This document shows positions 9,166 to 20,900 of a stretch of 49,379 bases of DNA, in pieces. The translations under genes were made by a program, and so were the position numbers. Origin of the DNA: Gammaproteobacteria bacterium (lineage in GTDB: Bacteria; Pseudomonadota; Gammaproteobacteria; Thiohalobacterales; Thiohalobacteraceae); NCBI GenBank assembly GCA_002699185.1, contig PABG01000041.1, positions 1 through 49,379 on the forward strand. Reading direction: 5' to 3'. The number at the start of each line of letters is the position of its first letter. The first letter of the stretch is position 1. The notes under the pieces are model-generated. The model made no database searches. It saw only the letters and a program-made list of their open reading frames with translations, and was not told the origin of the DNA.

Positions 9166-10296
9166 TCAGGGTCGCAGGCGGTAGATCCGACCGCTGTCGG
9201 TGGAGAGATAGAGCCAGCCTTCGGGGCTTTCGGCCAGGGCGCGGATGCGTTCATTGAGATCCTGCAGCAGGCGCTCCTCGCCGGCGGGGTTGCCGTCGGC
9301 ATCCAGACTGACGCGGTTGAGATGGCGCAGCTTGAGCGCACCCGCGAGCAGGTCGCCCTGCCACTCGGGGAAGGCCCGACCGGAATAGAGCAACAGGCTG
9401 CCGGGGGCGATGGAGGGGATGTAGACCTTGACCGGATCCGTCATGCCCGGCTTGCTCGTGGCCTCGCCGACATCGACCGGCCCCCAGTATTCCTGGCCGT
9501 GCGAGACCACCGGCCAGCCGTAGTTGGCGCCGCGCTCGACCAGGTTGATCTCGTCGCCGCCGCGCGGGCCGTGCTCGATCAGCCACAGGCGTTCATGTTC
9601 GCTGTCATAGACCAGCCCCTGCGGATTGCGGTGGCCGTAGCTCCAGATCTCGGGCAGGGCGTTTTTGCGGCCGACAAAGGGGTTGTCCTCCGGCACACTG
9701 CCATCGAGGTTCAGGCGCAGCACGCTGCCGGCGTGAGTGGTCAGATCCTGGCCGTTGGGGCGCACGCCGCGGTCGCCGATGCCGAAGAACAGGTGCCCGC
9801 TGCCGTCGAAGGCGATGCGGCTGCCGAAGTGGCGGGTGGTGTCGCTGCGCGATTGCGTGACAATCAGTTCCTGCCAGTCCACCAGCCGGTCACCGCTGAG
9901 GCGCGCCCGCGCCAGGGCGGTCGCCCCCTGGCCGTCCACCGGTTTGGCGTAGGTGAAATAGATCCAGCCGGTCTCGGCATGGTCCGGCGCCAGGGCGATG
10001 TCCAGCAGTCCGCCCTGCCCCTCGGCATAGACCTCGGGCACGCCATCCAGATAGCTCACCTCGCCGCTGGCGGTATCCAGCCGCCCAACCCGGCCCGCAC
10101 GCTCGGTGAACAGCAGGGTACCGGCATCCTGGAATACCATGCCCCAGGGGATGCCCAGCCCTTCGGCCACGGGTTCCGGACGCCGGTCGGCCGCGGCCGC
10201 AGCGCTCAACCCGGCCGCCGTCAGCAGCCAGCCGAGCAACAGCGCCCTGAGCCAATGCATACGGCTTGGGTCTATGAGCTTCATCCTGTCCTCCAT
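9166..10296 (-). CDS. PQQ-dependent sugar dehydrogenase (soluble aldose dehydrogenase family)
   Basis: GLGIPWGMVFQDAGTLLFTERAGRV...YGHRNPQGLVYD...WLIEHGPRGGDEINLVERGANYGWPVVSHGQEY. Confidence 0.9.
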   Translation of the reverse strand: MEDRMKLIDPSRMHWLRALLLGWLLTAAGLSAAAAADRRPEPVAEGLGIPWGMVFQDAGTLLFTERAGRVGRLDTASGEVSYLDGVPEVYAEGQGGLLDIALAPDHAETGWIYFTYAKPVDGQGATALARARLSGDRLVDWQELIVTQSRSDTTRHFGSRIAFDGSGHLFFGIGDRGVRPNGQDLTTHAGSVLRLNLDGSVPEDNPFVGRKNALPEIWSYGHRNPQGLVYDSEHERLWLIEHGPRGGDEINLVERGANYGWPVVSHGQEYWGPVDVGEATSKPGMTDPVKVYIPSIAPGSLLLYSGRAFPEWQGDLLAGALKLRHLNRVSLDADGNPAGEERLLQDLNERIRALAESPEGWLYLSTDSGRIYRLRP

Positions 10297-11330
10297 CAGT
10301 TACAGCCGCTGCCTGTGGTGGCGGCCTGGGCCGGGACCGCGGGCGCCTGCATCGCCGGCAGGTCGGCCCGCATCAGGCGATTGGTGTCGGTGCCGAACCA
10401 GAGGGCGTGATGTGTGGTGTCATACACCATGTGGCGCACCGCGCCGGCACCGCCGGGAATGGGGCTGACGCCGAAGAAGCGCTCGCTGTCCGGATCGAAT
10501 CCCACCAGGCGGTTGGGATCGGGATGAGTCTCCACAAACCAGATGCGGCCGGCGGCGTCGGCGGCCATGGCATAGGGACCGGCCTGCTGCGCCGGACTGT
10601 GACGCCACTCCTTGAAGCCGCCGGTCAACGGCTGGTAGCGTCCCAGATAGCCCTCGGCGTAATCGACATACCAGACGCCGCAGGCGTTGACGGCCAGGCG
10701 CCGCGGCCGGGCCTCCTTGCGCGGCAGTTCGATCTCCGTCAGTTGCATGTCGGGCGTGATCCTCGCCAGCTTGTGCGTCCCGAACAGTGCGACCCAGACA
10801 GTGTCCTGGGCATCAATGAGGATGCCGTAGGGCCGTGCCTTCGGCGTCGGCACATCGACATACCGGATTTCGCCGCTGGCGCGGTCATAGCGTCCGATCT
10901 GGTTGGCCCACTGGGCGGTGAACCAGAGCCGGCCCTGTGAGTCCTCATACAGGGTATGCGGATCCTTGAGCTGCCCCTGCGGCATGTCGATACGCTCGAT
11001 CTCGCCTCTCTCCGGATCGATCCGACCCAGATGGGCATCCCGGTTGCCGGCGTACCAGATCTCCTGGTCGCGGGTGATATAGACGGTGTGCGGACCGGCC
11101 CCCTCCGGGAGATCATAACGCCTGAAGCTTTCCGTCTCCGGGTCGAACACGGCCGCATAGTCGCCGGTCTGGCCGACGAACCAGACCCGGCCGTCAGCGG
11201 CCAGCGCCGGGTCCCGCGGCCGGGTATTGGGCCATTCCACCTGCCAGTGCTCGATCCCGATCGATGCCTCCTGTGCCTGGACCGGCACCAGCATCAGGCC
11301 CAGCACGAAACCCAGCAGCATGCGTATCAT
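10296..11330 (-). CDS. virginiamycin B lyase-like / streptogramin lyase-fold beta-propeller protein
   Basis: Repeated propeller blades (GRVWFVGQTGDYAAVFDPET, QEIWYAGNRDAHLGRIDPE, GRLWFTAQWANQIGRYD); signal peptide; start/stop overlap with the PQQ gene. Confidence 0.82.
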   Translation of the reverse strand: MIRMLLGFVLGLMLVPVQAQEASIGIEHWQVEWPNTRPRDPALAADGRVWFVGQTGDYAAVFDPETESFRRYDLPEGAGPHTVYITRDQEIWYAGNRDAHLGRIDPERGEIERIDMPQGQLKDPHTLYEDSQGRLWFTAQWANQIGRYDRASGEIRYVDVPTPKARPYGILIDAQDTVWVALFGTHKLARITPDMQLTEIELPRKEARPRRLAVNACGVWYVDYAEGYLGRYQPLTGGFKEWRHSPAQQAGPYAMAADAAGRIWFVETHPDPNRLVGFDPDSERFFGVSPIPGGAGAVRHMVYDTTHHALWFGTDTNRLMRADLPAMQAPAVPAQAATTGSGCN

Positions 11331-11380
11331 GAAGTCCCCCGCTCGGTTATTGCTGTTGATTTGGAAACCTCTGATTTATT

Positions 11381-11476
11381 CGTCATTGCGAGGCGCGTAG
11401 CGCCGTGGCAATCTCCAACCGGTTAATTCTGCTACACGCGTTTACCTCGCTTTGTATATGGGTACTCGCAATGACG
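11381..11476. repeat. Family A palindromic doublet, copy A1 (right arm diverged)
   Basis: cgtcattgcgaggcgcgtagcgccgtggcaatctcc ... actcgcaatgacg. Confidence 0.8.
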
Positions 11477-11550
11477 AGACCAAATGAATTAATCAGAGGT
11501 TGCTTGGGATAAAGGACACTCCCGGGCCGGACGGGTTCCTGAATCCCGCC

Positions 11551-12063
11551 TTACTCGATTTTGAGATAGGCAAAGCCCTGCTGTTGCAGTTCAGCGATAC
11601 GCACCACGCCCGAACGGACCATTTCGACCCCTTGGTACAACTCGTCTTCGGACAGGCCGATTTCGGAACGTGTGATGTCGCACAGTTCCAGCTTCACGCC
11701 ATGCACGTCGGCCAGGCTGCGCAGCCGGCCGCGCAGATTCTCGCGCCGTTCGCGCAATGCGGCGTCCGCCGCGAACGGGGTCCCGGCCAGCGCGTCATCC
11801 GTGAGGAAGCGGATGCCGTGGGCGACGAAGACGATGCGCACGTCATAATCGCGCAGATCGCTCTTGTAGGTGGTGATCATGTTGTTGATGCTGGTCAGCA
11901 TCGCACTGAAACGGCGCGGATCGGAATAATCGGCGTGATAGACCACCTTCGCCTCGGCGTGGACAGCAGTCGCGGGTAGCAAGCCGCCGGTGACGGCGAG
12001 CAACAGGGCCACCAGCCACACCATCGCCATGCCTTTACGGGAACAACTGCTCACTGCGGCCAT
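11551..12063 (-). CDS. secreted DsrE/DsrF-like family protein
   Basis: Signal peptide then KVVYHADYSDPRRFSAMLTSINNMITTYKSDLRDYDVRIVFVAHGIRFL; start chosen at 12063 inside ORF 11551..12186. Confidence 0.75.
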   Translation of the reverse strand: MAAVSSCSRKGMAMVWLVALLLAVTGGLLPATAVHAEAKVVYHADYSDPRRFSAMLTSINNMITTYKSDLRDYDVRIVFVAHGIRFLTDDALAGTPFAADAALRERRENLRGRLRSLADVHGVKLELCDITRSEIGLSEDELYQGVEMVRSGVVRIAELQQQGFAYLKIE

Positions 12064-12205
12064 GACACACCTCCTGAATCGTATGACTTCAGTAGCAGTG
12101 TAGCAGTCGTCGGCGGGAGTGCAGTCCCGACTGCGGTTGACCGGGCGCACCGAAGCCGCCAGGCATAGCACGCTCCTACAGGTCAATCACGACCAGGAAT
12201 CGGGA

Positions 12206-14341
12206 TCAGAACGCCGGCTCGAGCATGCGCAGGCGCAGGTCCTCGCGCGAGTCGGTGAGCAGGCGCTGGATGGCCCCGCCCGGCATGGGACGGCTGAACA
12301 GGAACCCCTGGGCCTCGTGGCAGCCGTGCTCGCGCAGGAAGGCCAGCTGCTCGTAGGTCTCCACGCCCTCGGCCATGACCCGCATATCCAGGGTCTGGCC
12401 CAGGGTGATGACGGTGCGGGCGATGGCCGCGCCGTCGGGCTTGTGGATGTCGCGCACGAAGGACTGATCCAGCTTGATCTTGTTGATGGGGAAGCGGGTG
12501 AGATAGCTCAGCGAGGAATAGCCGGTACCGAAATCGTCCACCGACACCTCCACGCCCAGTTCGCGCAGCCGGCGCAGCGTATCGATGGTGGTATCGGCGT
12601 CGCGCATGATCAGGCTTTCGGTCAGCTCGATCTCCAGCAGCTGCGGATCCACGCCGCTGGACTGCAGGGCGTTCATGATCGATTCCAGCAGATGCCGGTG
12701 ACGGAACTGCACCGGCGAGATGTTCACCGCCACCCGCACCGGCGGCAGCCCGGCCGCCTGCCATTCCACCACCTGGCGGCAGGCCTCCTGCAGCACCCAC
12801 TGGCCGATGTCCATGATCAGGCCGGTGCTCTCGGCCACCGGGATGAACTCGGCCGGCGAGATGGGCCCGCGCTCGCGCTGGTTCCAGCGCAACAGGGCCT
12901 CGACTCCGATCACCTGGCCGGTCTCGATGCACAGCTGGGGCTGGAAATGCAGGCTGAACTCGTCGCGCTGCAGCGCCAGGCGCAGGTCGCGCTCGATGGT
13001 CGCACGCCGCTGGACGATGCGGTTGAGCTCGGCGACATAGAATTGAAACCGGTTGCGGCCCTCGCGCTTGGCCTTGTACATGGCCAGATCGGCGTTCTTG
13101 AGCAGCTCATCGGCGTTGTGGTGATCGTCGAAGGGATACAGGGTCACGCCGATGCTGATGGCGGAATGGATCTCGTGGTTGTCGATGATGATCGGCTGGC
13201 TGACGGTATCGACAATGCGCTCGGCCAGTTCGGCGGCATCCTCCACCGAATGCATGCTGGTCTGGATCACGCCGAACTCGTCGCCGCCGAAGCGGGCCAC
13301 AGTATCGGTCTCGCGGGTACAGGCCACGATGCGCGCCGAGACCTCCCTGAGCAGGCGATCTCCCACGGCGTGGCCGAGGGTGTCGTTGACGTCCTTGAAA
13401 TTGTCCATGTCCAGGAACATCACCGCGATCAGGGTCTCGGAGCGGCGCGCCTGGGCCATGGACTGCAGCAGCCGGTCGCGGAACAGGGCCCGGTTGGGCA
13501 GACCGGTGAGCATGTCATAGTGGGCCAGATACTGGGCCTGGTAGGCAGCATCGGAGCGGCGGCTGCTGTCGCGCGCCACGATCAGCACCGAACGGATCTG
13601 GCCGTGGGCGTCGAACAGCGGCGAGCAGCGCGCCTCCACCCGCATCGGCTCGCCGCGGGCGTCGTGAATGTCGAATTCGTAGTTGACCGGTTCGCCGCTG
13701 ACGGCACGCCGCGCCAGCAGCACGAAGCGCTTCTGGTGGTGCGGCGCGATGTAGTGCATCAGGCTGTTGCCGATGACCTCGTTGGCATCCCGGCAACTCA
13801 GCAGTCCCAATCCGGCCGGATTGATCTCGATGATGCGGCCCTCGGCATCCACCACCAGCACCCCTTCCATGTCGGTCTCGACCAGTCGCCGCAGCAGCTG
13901 CTCGCGCTCGTGCAGCCGGGTCTGGATTTCACGCCGCTCGGTCACATCGAGCCACGCCCCCTTGACCTGGCAGCGACCGTCGACCTCCGGGTCGCAGACC
14001 CGGCGATGATCGCGAATCCAGCGATAACCCGTATTACGGAATCGGAAGCGGTACTCGGCGTAGATTTCCCTGCGCTTGCCCAGGCGGGCGAAACTGACCT
14101 GCACCCGCTCGAGGTCATCGGGATGGATGTGCTGGCTCCACCAGGCGGGGTCCCGGGCCTCCTGCGGGCGGTAACCGGTCAGGGCCCAGAGGTTGCTGCT
14201 CACCCAGTCCACTTCCAGCGACTGGGTTCCGGGATTGTGGCTGCCACTGTAGAGGACAGCGGGAGAGGCCTGTAGTAAGGTATCGAGCTGGGAAAAATCC
14301 GCGGCGATACGGGTTTCAGGCACCTGGGTGGAATCTGGCAT
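12206..14341 (-). CDS. PAS-GGDEF-EAL cyclic-di-GMP signalling protein
   Basis: RFGGDEFGV and VEALLRW motifs intact; two PAS-like N-terminal segments; start MPDSTQ at 14341 inside ORF to 14497. Confidence 0.93.
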   Translation of the reverse strand: MPDSTQVPETRIAADFSQLDTLLQASPAVLYSGSHNPGTQSLEVDWVSSNLWALTGYRPQEARDPAWWSQHIHPDDLERVQVSFARLGKRREIYAEYRFRFRNTGYRWIRDHRRVCDPEVDGRCQVKGAWLDVTERREIQTRLHEREQLLRRLVETDMEGVLVVDAEGRIIEINPAGLGLLSCRDANEVIGNSLMHYIAPHHQKRFVLLARRAVSGEPVNYEFDIHDARGEPMRVEARCSPLFDAHGQIRSVLIVARDSSRRSDAAYQAQYLAHYDMLTGLPNRALFRDRLLQSMAQARRSETLIAVMFLDMDNFKDVNDTLGHAVGDRLLREVSARIVACTRETDTVARFGGDEFGVIQTSMHSVEDAAELAERIVDTVSQPIIIDNHEIHSAISIGVTLYPFDDHHNADELLKNADLAMYKAKREGRNRFQFYVAELNRIVQRRATIERDLRLALQRDEFSLHFQPQLCIETGQVIGVEALLRWNQRERGPISPAEFIPVAESTGLIMDIGQWVLQEACRQVVEWQAAGLPPVRVAVNISPVQFRHRHLLESIMNALQSSGVDPQLLEIELTESLIMRDADTTIDTLRRLRELGVEVSVDDFGTGYSSLSYLTRFPINKIKLDQSFVRDIHKPDGAAIARTVITLGQTLDMRVMAEGVETYEQLAFLREHGCHEAQGFLFSRPMPGGAIQRLLTDSREDLRLRMLEPAF

Positions 14342-14627
14342 TATCTCGGACCCGAAGCTGTGAGCTGGCTGGACACTGGTCCCTGTCCGTTCTGTTCTTA
14401 TTTGATGCGGATCGGTCCAGACCGCCCCGCCGCGATTCTCGCTGCCGTGACCGGACCCTCCATGGCAGACAGCGCCCGGCCGGCCCTCTTCCGTCAATTT
14501 GTCGACTTGTCAGGGGAAACCTTTACCGGGAATTTACCCTCCGTGGCGCCAACCCCGTACCGAGACTTTTCCCATCGCCGGAATTAGAGGACAATAGGCA
14601 TATTTCTCATTAGCTTATCCAGGTTTT

Positions 14628-16105
<1,478 letters not shown>

Positions 16106-16120
16106 GCGGCGGCCAAGGGG

Positions 16121-17014
16121 ATGGAGAAGATGAAGAGCCCTCACAGCGGTCGTCGTGGACCCTATCTGCTGCTGTCCGCCCTGCTGCTGCTCGGCGGCTG
16201 TTCCATGAATCAGCTGGTGGTGCGCTCCTCGATGGGGCTGATGGAGCAGAGCATCCGCGCCATGCACCGCGAGACCGATCTGGAACTGGCCCGCGCAGCC
16301 ATGCCCGCCAATCTCAAGATGCTGGAAGGCATGATCGCCGCCGACCCCGGCAATGCCCGGCTGCAGCTGTATGCCGCCGAGGGCTACTACGGCTACAGCT
16401 TTGCCTTCGTCGAGCGCAGCGATCCGCAGCGCGCCGCCGGACTGTATGCGCGCTGCCGCGACTACGCCGCCGGCGCGCTGGAACGCACGGGATTCACTCA
16501 TGACCTGACCGACACGCCGCTGCGCGAACTCGAATCGGCCCTGCAGCAGGCAGGAGCGGCCCAGGTACCGGCCCTGTTCTGGACCGCCTCCTGCTGGGCC
16601 AAGCACATCGACCTCAACCGTGACGACCCCCGCAGCATCGCCCGCCTGGGCCGGGCCGCGGCCCTGATGCAGCGCGTACTGGAACTCGATCCGGACTACT
16701 ACCACGGCGGTCCGCATCTGTTCTTCGGCGTCTATTACGGCAGCCGCCCGCCCATGCTGGGCGGCGATCCCGGGCGCGCGCAGGAACACTTCAGCGCGGC
16801 CCGGGCCGTCAGCGGCGGCCGGATGCTGCTGGGCGAGGTGCTGCAGGCCGAATTCCTCGACCGCCAGCGCATGGACCGCGAGGCCTTTCATGAACGGCTC
16901 AGCGGGGTGTTGAACACAGCGGTTGCCGACGACCCCGCACCGCTGGCCTTCGCCAATCAGGTCGCGCGCGAACGCGCCCGCTGGCTGCTGACGCAGGAGG
17001 ACGCATGGTTCTGA
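16121..17014 (+). CDS. TRAP transporter TatT-component family lipoprotein
   Basis: Lipobox LLGGCS; MNQLVVRSSMGLMEQSIRAMHRETDLELARAAMPANLKMLEG; TPR-like; upstream of dctP-like gene. Confidence 0.82.
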   Translation: MEKMKSPHSGRRGPYLLLSALLLLGGCSMNQLVVRSSMGLMEQSIRAMHRETDLELARAAMPANLKMLEGMIAADPGNARLQLYAAEGYYGYSFAFVERSDPQRAAGLYARCRDYAAGALERTGFTHDLTDTPLRELESALQQAGAAQVPALFWTASCWAKHIDLNRDDPRSIARLGRAAALMQRVLELDPDYYHGGPHLFFGVYYGSRPPMLGGDPGRAQEHFSAARAVSGGRMLLGEVLQAEFLDRQRMDREAFHERLSGVLNTAVADDPAPLAFANQVARERARWLLTQEDAWF

Positions 17015-17090
17015 TGAACCGGACACGGAGCCTGCGGACAAAGGCACTGCCGATGTATTCACAGAAGGCTTCCCTGTACCCGTCATCCCG

Positions 17091-17185
17091 GTGCAGCGCC
17101 TGCGCCGGACGCGATCCGGTACCGGGATCCCGTGGGTTATCCAACGATGGCGGGATGCTGGATCCCGGCCTGCGCCGGGATGACG
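17091..17185. repeat. Family G inverted repeat between tatT-like gene and dctP
   Basis: cgtcatcccggtgcagcgcctgcgcc ... ggatcccggcctgcgccgggatgacg. Confidence 0.82.
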
Positions 17186-17193
17186 GTTTGTTG

Positions 17194-18237
17194 ATGAAGC
17201 TCATGACGGCAATGCTTGTGCTGTTCCTGGCAATGACCACCGCCAATTCCGTCCAGGCCGCCGACCACACCCTGAAATTCGCCACCCTGGCCCCGCCCGG
17301 CTCGACCTGGATGAACCTGCTGGAGGACTGGGGCCGGGAGGTCGAGCGCCGCAGCGAGGGCCGGCTGGAACTCAAGTTCTACCCCGGCGGCGTGCAGGGC
17401 GACGAACCGGACGTGCTGCGCAAGATCCGCTACCGCCAGCTCGACGGCGCCGCCTTCACCGGCTACGGCATCGGCAGCATCCATTCGCCGGCGCGGGTGC
17501 TGGAGTTCCCGTTTCTGTTCGACAGCTACGAGGAAATCGATCATGTCCGCACTGAACTCATGCCGGAGATCGAGGCCGGTTTCCGCGACAACGGCTATGA
17601 ACTGCTGGGGTGGATGGAGGTCGGCTTCGTCTATTTCTTCTCCCAGCAGCGCATCGAGGATTTCGAGGACCTGAAGGAGCGGCGCATCTGGCTGTGGCAG
17701 GGCGACCCGCTCGGTCAGGCCATGTTCGCCGCCGGCGATCTGGCCCCGGTGCCGCTGTCCATCACCGACGTCTACACCAGCCTGTCCACCGGCCTGATCG
17801 ACACCGTCTACTGCACGCCGCTCGCGGCCATCGCCCTGCAGTGGCACACCCGGCTCGACTACATGAGCCGGCTGCCCATGGCCAACGGCATCGGCGCCCT
17901 GGTGGTGGCCCGCCGCTTCTTCGATCAGTTGCCCCCCGACCTGCAGCAGCTGCTGCGCGAGACCGGCGCGGAGGCCAGCCGCGAGTTGATCCGCGCCACC
18001 CGCGAGGACAATGCCACCAGTCTGGAGGTGTTGCGCGAGGAAGGCATGGAGTTCGTCATGCCGCCGGAATCGCTGGATCGCGATGCCCTGCTGGAGATGC
18101 GCGACCAGGCCGCGGCGCAACTGACCGAGGACAGCTACATCCCGCGCTCGCTGTATGAACGGACCCGGGAACTGCTGACCGAGTACCGGTCAGCCCCGGC
18201 CGAAGGCACCACGGCCACCCACAGCGCCCATGACTGA
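17194..18237 (+). CDS. dctP: TRAP transporter substrate-binding protein (DctP family)
   Basis: TLKFATLAPPGSTWMNLLEDWGREVERRSEGRLELKFYPGGVQGDEPDVLRKIR; start placed at MKLMTAMLVLFLAM; the 5' extension of the listed ORF is repeat DNA. Confidence 0.93.
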   Translation: MKLMTAMLVLFLAMTTANSVQAADHTLKFATLAPPGSTWMNLLEDWGREVERRSEGRLELKFYPGGVQGDEPDVLRKIRYRQLDGAAFTGYGIGSIHSPARVLEFPFLFDSYEEIDHVRTELMPEIEAGFRDNGYELLGWMEVGFVYFFSQQRIEDFEDLKERRIWLWQGDPLGQAMFAAGDLAPVPLSITDVYTSLSTGLIDTVYCTPLAAIALQWHTRLDYMSRLPMANGIGALVVARRFFDQLPPDLQQLLRETGAEASRELIRATREDNATSLEVLREEGMEFVMPPESLDRDALLEMRDQAAAQLTEDSYIPRSLYERTRELLTEYRSAPAEGTTATHSAHD

Positions 18238-18715
18238 AGCCTTGCAGCGGCTGCGCCGCCTGCTGGTCGGCTTCGAGACCGGCATGGCCGGGCTCAGCCT
18301 GCTGCTGCTGATCCTGCTGACCCTGGGCCAGATCATTGCCCGCAACTTCTTCGACACCGGCCTGCCGGCGGCCGACAGCCTGACCCGTCACCTGGTACTG
18401 TATGTCACCTTCTTCGGCGCCGCCCTGGCCGCCGACGGCGACCGCCACATCAAGATCGACGTGGTCTGCGCCTGGCTGGCCAGCCCCTGGCGGTCACGCC
18501 TGTTCCGTCCGCTGCAGGCACTTGGCGCCCTGATCTGCCTGCTGCTGTTCCAGGCCGCGCTGCGCTTCTGGCGTGACGAATGGCAGTACGCCGCCGATCA
18601 CGAGCGCTGGCAGGTGCTGCTCAACCTGATCATTCCGGTGGGCTTCGGCCTGTTGTGCCTGCATTTCCTGCTCGGTCTGCTGCTGGGCGAGCGCCGCACG
18701 GAGCCGCGACTGTGA
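18230..18715 (+). CDS. dctQ: TRAP transporter small permease (DctQ family)
   Basis: ~4 TM, GQIIARNFFDTGLPAADSLTRHLVLYVTFFGAALAA. Confidence 0.9.
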   Translation: MTEALQRLRRLLVGFETGMAGLSLLLLILLTLGQIIARNFFDTGLPAADSLTRHLVLYVTFFGAALAADGDRHIKIDVVCAWLASPWRSRLFRPLQALGALICLLLFQAALRFWRDEWQYAADHERWQVLLNLIIPVGFGLLCLHFLLGLLLGERRTEPRL

Positions 18716-19977
18716 CACCGGCGGTAATCATCGCACTGGTGCTGCTCGCAGCCCTGGGACTGCCGCTGTTCGTGGTGCTCGGGGCCGGCGGTCTCTATGC
18801 CACCCACCGGATGGAACTGGATCCGGTGGTGCTGATCGTGGAATTGAACCGCCTGGCCAGCTCACCCAACCTCACCGCCATCCCCATGTTCACCTTCGCC
18901 GGCGTGGCGCTGGCCGCCGGCGGCGCGCCGCAGCGTCTGATCCGGCTGTTCAACGCCCTGTTCGGCTGGCTGCCCGGCGGCCTGGCGGCGGTCGCGCTCA
19001 CCGCCTGCGCCTTTTTCACCGCCTTCTCCGGCGCCTCAGGCGTGACCATCCTGGCGCTGGGCGGGCTGCTCTATCCCATGCTCAGCTGCCAGGGCTACCG
19101 CGAGCGCTTCTGTCTGGGACTGCTGACCTCCTCCGGCTCGCTGGGCCTGCTGTTTCCACCGAGCCTCGCCATCCTGCTCTACGGCATCGTCGCCGGGGTG
19201 AACATCGACGAGTTGTTCCTGGCCGGCATCGTGCCGGGCACCCTGCTGCTGGTAATGCTGCTGCTCTACAGCATGTTCATGGGCTGCAAGTGCACCGTGC
19301 CGCGCCAGGCCTTTTCGGTACCGGAGCTGGCGCGCGCCGTGCGCGCCGGCGTCTGGGACATCCTGCTGCCGGTGGGCATCGTGGTGGGTATCTTCGGCGG
19401 CTATGTCACGGTCAACGAGGCCGCCGCCTGCACCGCCGCCTATGTGCTGCTGCTGGAATGCCTCATCTTCCGCAACATCAATCTGCCGCATCAGCTGCCG
19501 CTGCTGCTGCGCGACACCAGCCTGCTGGTGGGAAGCATCCTGATCATCCTGGCCGCGGCCATGGGCCTGACCAACCTGCTCATCGACGCCCAGGTGCCGA
19601 TGCAGCTGCTGGCCTGGGTGAAGACGCATGTGGATTCGCCGCTGGAGTTCCTGCTGCTGCTGAACCTGTTCCTGCTGATCGTGGGCGCGATGATGGACAT
19701 CTTCTCGGCCATCGTGGTCATCACGCCGTTGCTGCTGCCGCTGGCGGCCCAGTTCGGCATCCATCCGGTGCACCTGGGCATCATCATGCTGGCCAACCTG
19801 GAGATCGGCTACAGCACCCCGCCGGTGGGCATCAACCTGTTCATCGCCAGCCAGCGCTTCGGCAAGCCGATCCTGCTGCTGTTCCGCGCCGCCCTGCCCT
19901 TTCTGGCCATCATGCTGGTGTGGCTGCTGATCGTCACCTATAACCCGGGGCTGTCGCTGTGGTGGCAGGAAGGGTGA
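18712..19977 (+). CDS. dctM: TRAP transporter large permease (DctM family)
   Basis: GTG start at 18712 overlapping dctQ stop; GVTILALGGLLYPML...SSGSLGLLFPPSLAILLYGIVAGVNIDELFLAGIVPG. Confidence 0.93.
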   Translation: MTPAVIIALVLLAALGLPLFVVLGAGGLYATHRMELDPVVLIVELNRLASSPNLTAIPMFTFAGVALAAGGAPQRLIRLFNALFGWLPGGLAAVALTACAFFTAFSGASGVTILALGGLLYPMLSCQGYRERFCLGLLTSSGSLGLLFPPSLAILLYGIVAGVNIDELFLAGIVPGTLLLVMLLLYSMFMGCKCTVPRQAFSVPELARAVRAGVWDILLPVGIVVGIFGGYVTVNEAAACTAAYVLLLECLIFRNINLPHQLPLLLRDTSLLVGSILIILAAAMGLTNLLIDAQVPMQLLAWVKTHVDSPLEFLLLLNLFLLIVGAMMDIFSAIVVITPLLLPLAAQFGIHPVHLGIIMLANLEIGYSTPPVGINLFIASQRFGKPILLLFRAALPFLAIMLVWLLIVTYNPGLSLWWQEG

Positions 19978-19990
19978 TCAATACCACTGT

Positions 19991-20074
19991 GTAGGTCGGG
20001 TTAGCCCGCCAGGGCGTAACCCGACGTGGTTCTCCGCCGGGGTGTCGGGTTACGCTGCCGCTAACCCGACCTAC
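19991..20074. repeat. Family B doublet, copy B1
   Basis: gtaggtcgggttagcccgccagggcgtaacccgac ... gtcgggttacgctgccgctaacccgacctac. Confidence 0.88.
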
Positions 20075-20223
20075 ATATCTACGCTATTCACGAAATAGAC
20101 GTTATCAATAGAATGTCACGACAATTTTACCGTCCTGCGCCCATATCCCCAGGCATGGGGCGTTTTTTCCCGGGCCGGCTTCAGGTATCTTTCCGACCAG
20201 GAATCCATTAGGGAATACCCATT

Positions 20224-20583
20224 ATGAAAGCCCTGCTGATCGTGGCCCACGGCAGCCGCCGCGCCGCCTCCAACGACGAAGTCCGCGAACTGACCGCGCG
20301 CATCCGCGACCTGGCCGGCACGCGCTTCGGCCAGGTCGACTGCGCCTTCCTGGAACTGGCCGAACCCTCCATCCCGGATGGGATCGAGTGCTGCGTGCGC
20401 AACGGCGCCGACGAGGTGGTGGTACTGCCCTATTTCCTGTCCGCCGGCCGTCATGTCATCAGCGACATCCCCGGCGAGGTGGAAGGCAAGCAGCAGCAGT
20501 ATCCCGACGTCAACATCCACATCGTCCCCTACCTGGGCTCGGCCGAGAGCATCCCCGAACTGATGCTGCAGCTCGCGTCCTGA
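20224..20583 (+). CDS. cbiX: short CbiX-type sirohydrochlorin chelatase
   Basis: MKALLIVAHGSRRAASNDEVRELT...FLELAEPSIPDGIECCVRNGADEVVVLPYFLSAGRHV. Confidence 0.88.
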   Translation: MKALLIVAHGSRRAASNDEVRELTARIRDLAGTRFGQVDCAFLELAEPSIPDGIECCVRNGADEVVVLPYFLSAGRHVISDIPGEVEGKQQQYPDVNIHIVPYLGSAESIPELMLQLAS

Positions 20584-20604
20584 ACCTTGGAGCTCGGCGC
20601 TGTA

Positions 20605-20878
20605 AACACAGAGGGCGCAGAGGCGCGGAGACGCTGAGAAACATAACAAGGATTGCGTGGCTGGAATTTCATGCGAAAGCCCGGGCCTGCGCCGACACAG
20701 GCTGCGGCCGCAATCCAGAGACCGCCGCGGCATCTGGATCCCGGCTTTCGCCGGGATGACGGCCTTCGGACACGGGCCTGCCGGCTGGACTGGTTGACCT
20801 GCTTTCCCCGAAACAGTGCGATGAACCTGATCAAACCCGGATTCCTTTGCGTCTCCGCGCCTCTGCGCCCTCTGCGTT
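20605..20878. repeat. Family F inverted repeat with nested family G fragment
   Basis: aacacagagggcgcagaggcgcggagacgc ... gcgtctccgcgcctctgcgccctctgcgtt; inner tggatcccggctttcgccgggatgacgg. Confidence 0.85.
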
Positions 20879-20900
20879 GATCTCACCCAGGCCCAGACAT

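Noticed and set aside
12119-14275. 718-aa plus-strand ORF opposite the GGDEF-EAL gene
   Set aside because: Antisense shadow of an intact GGDEF-EAL gene; His/Gln/Asp-rich non-protein-like composition.
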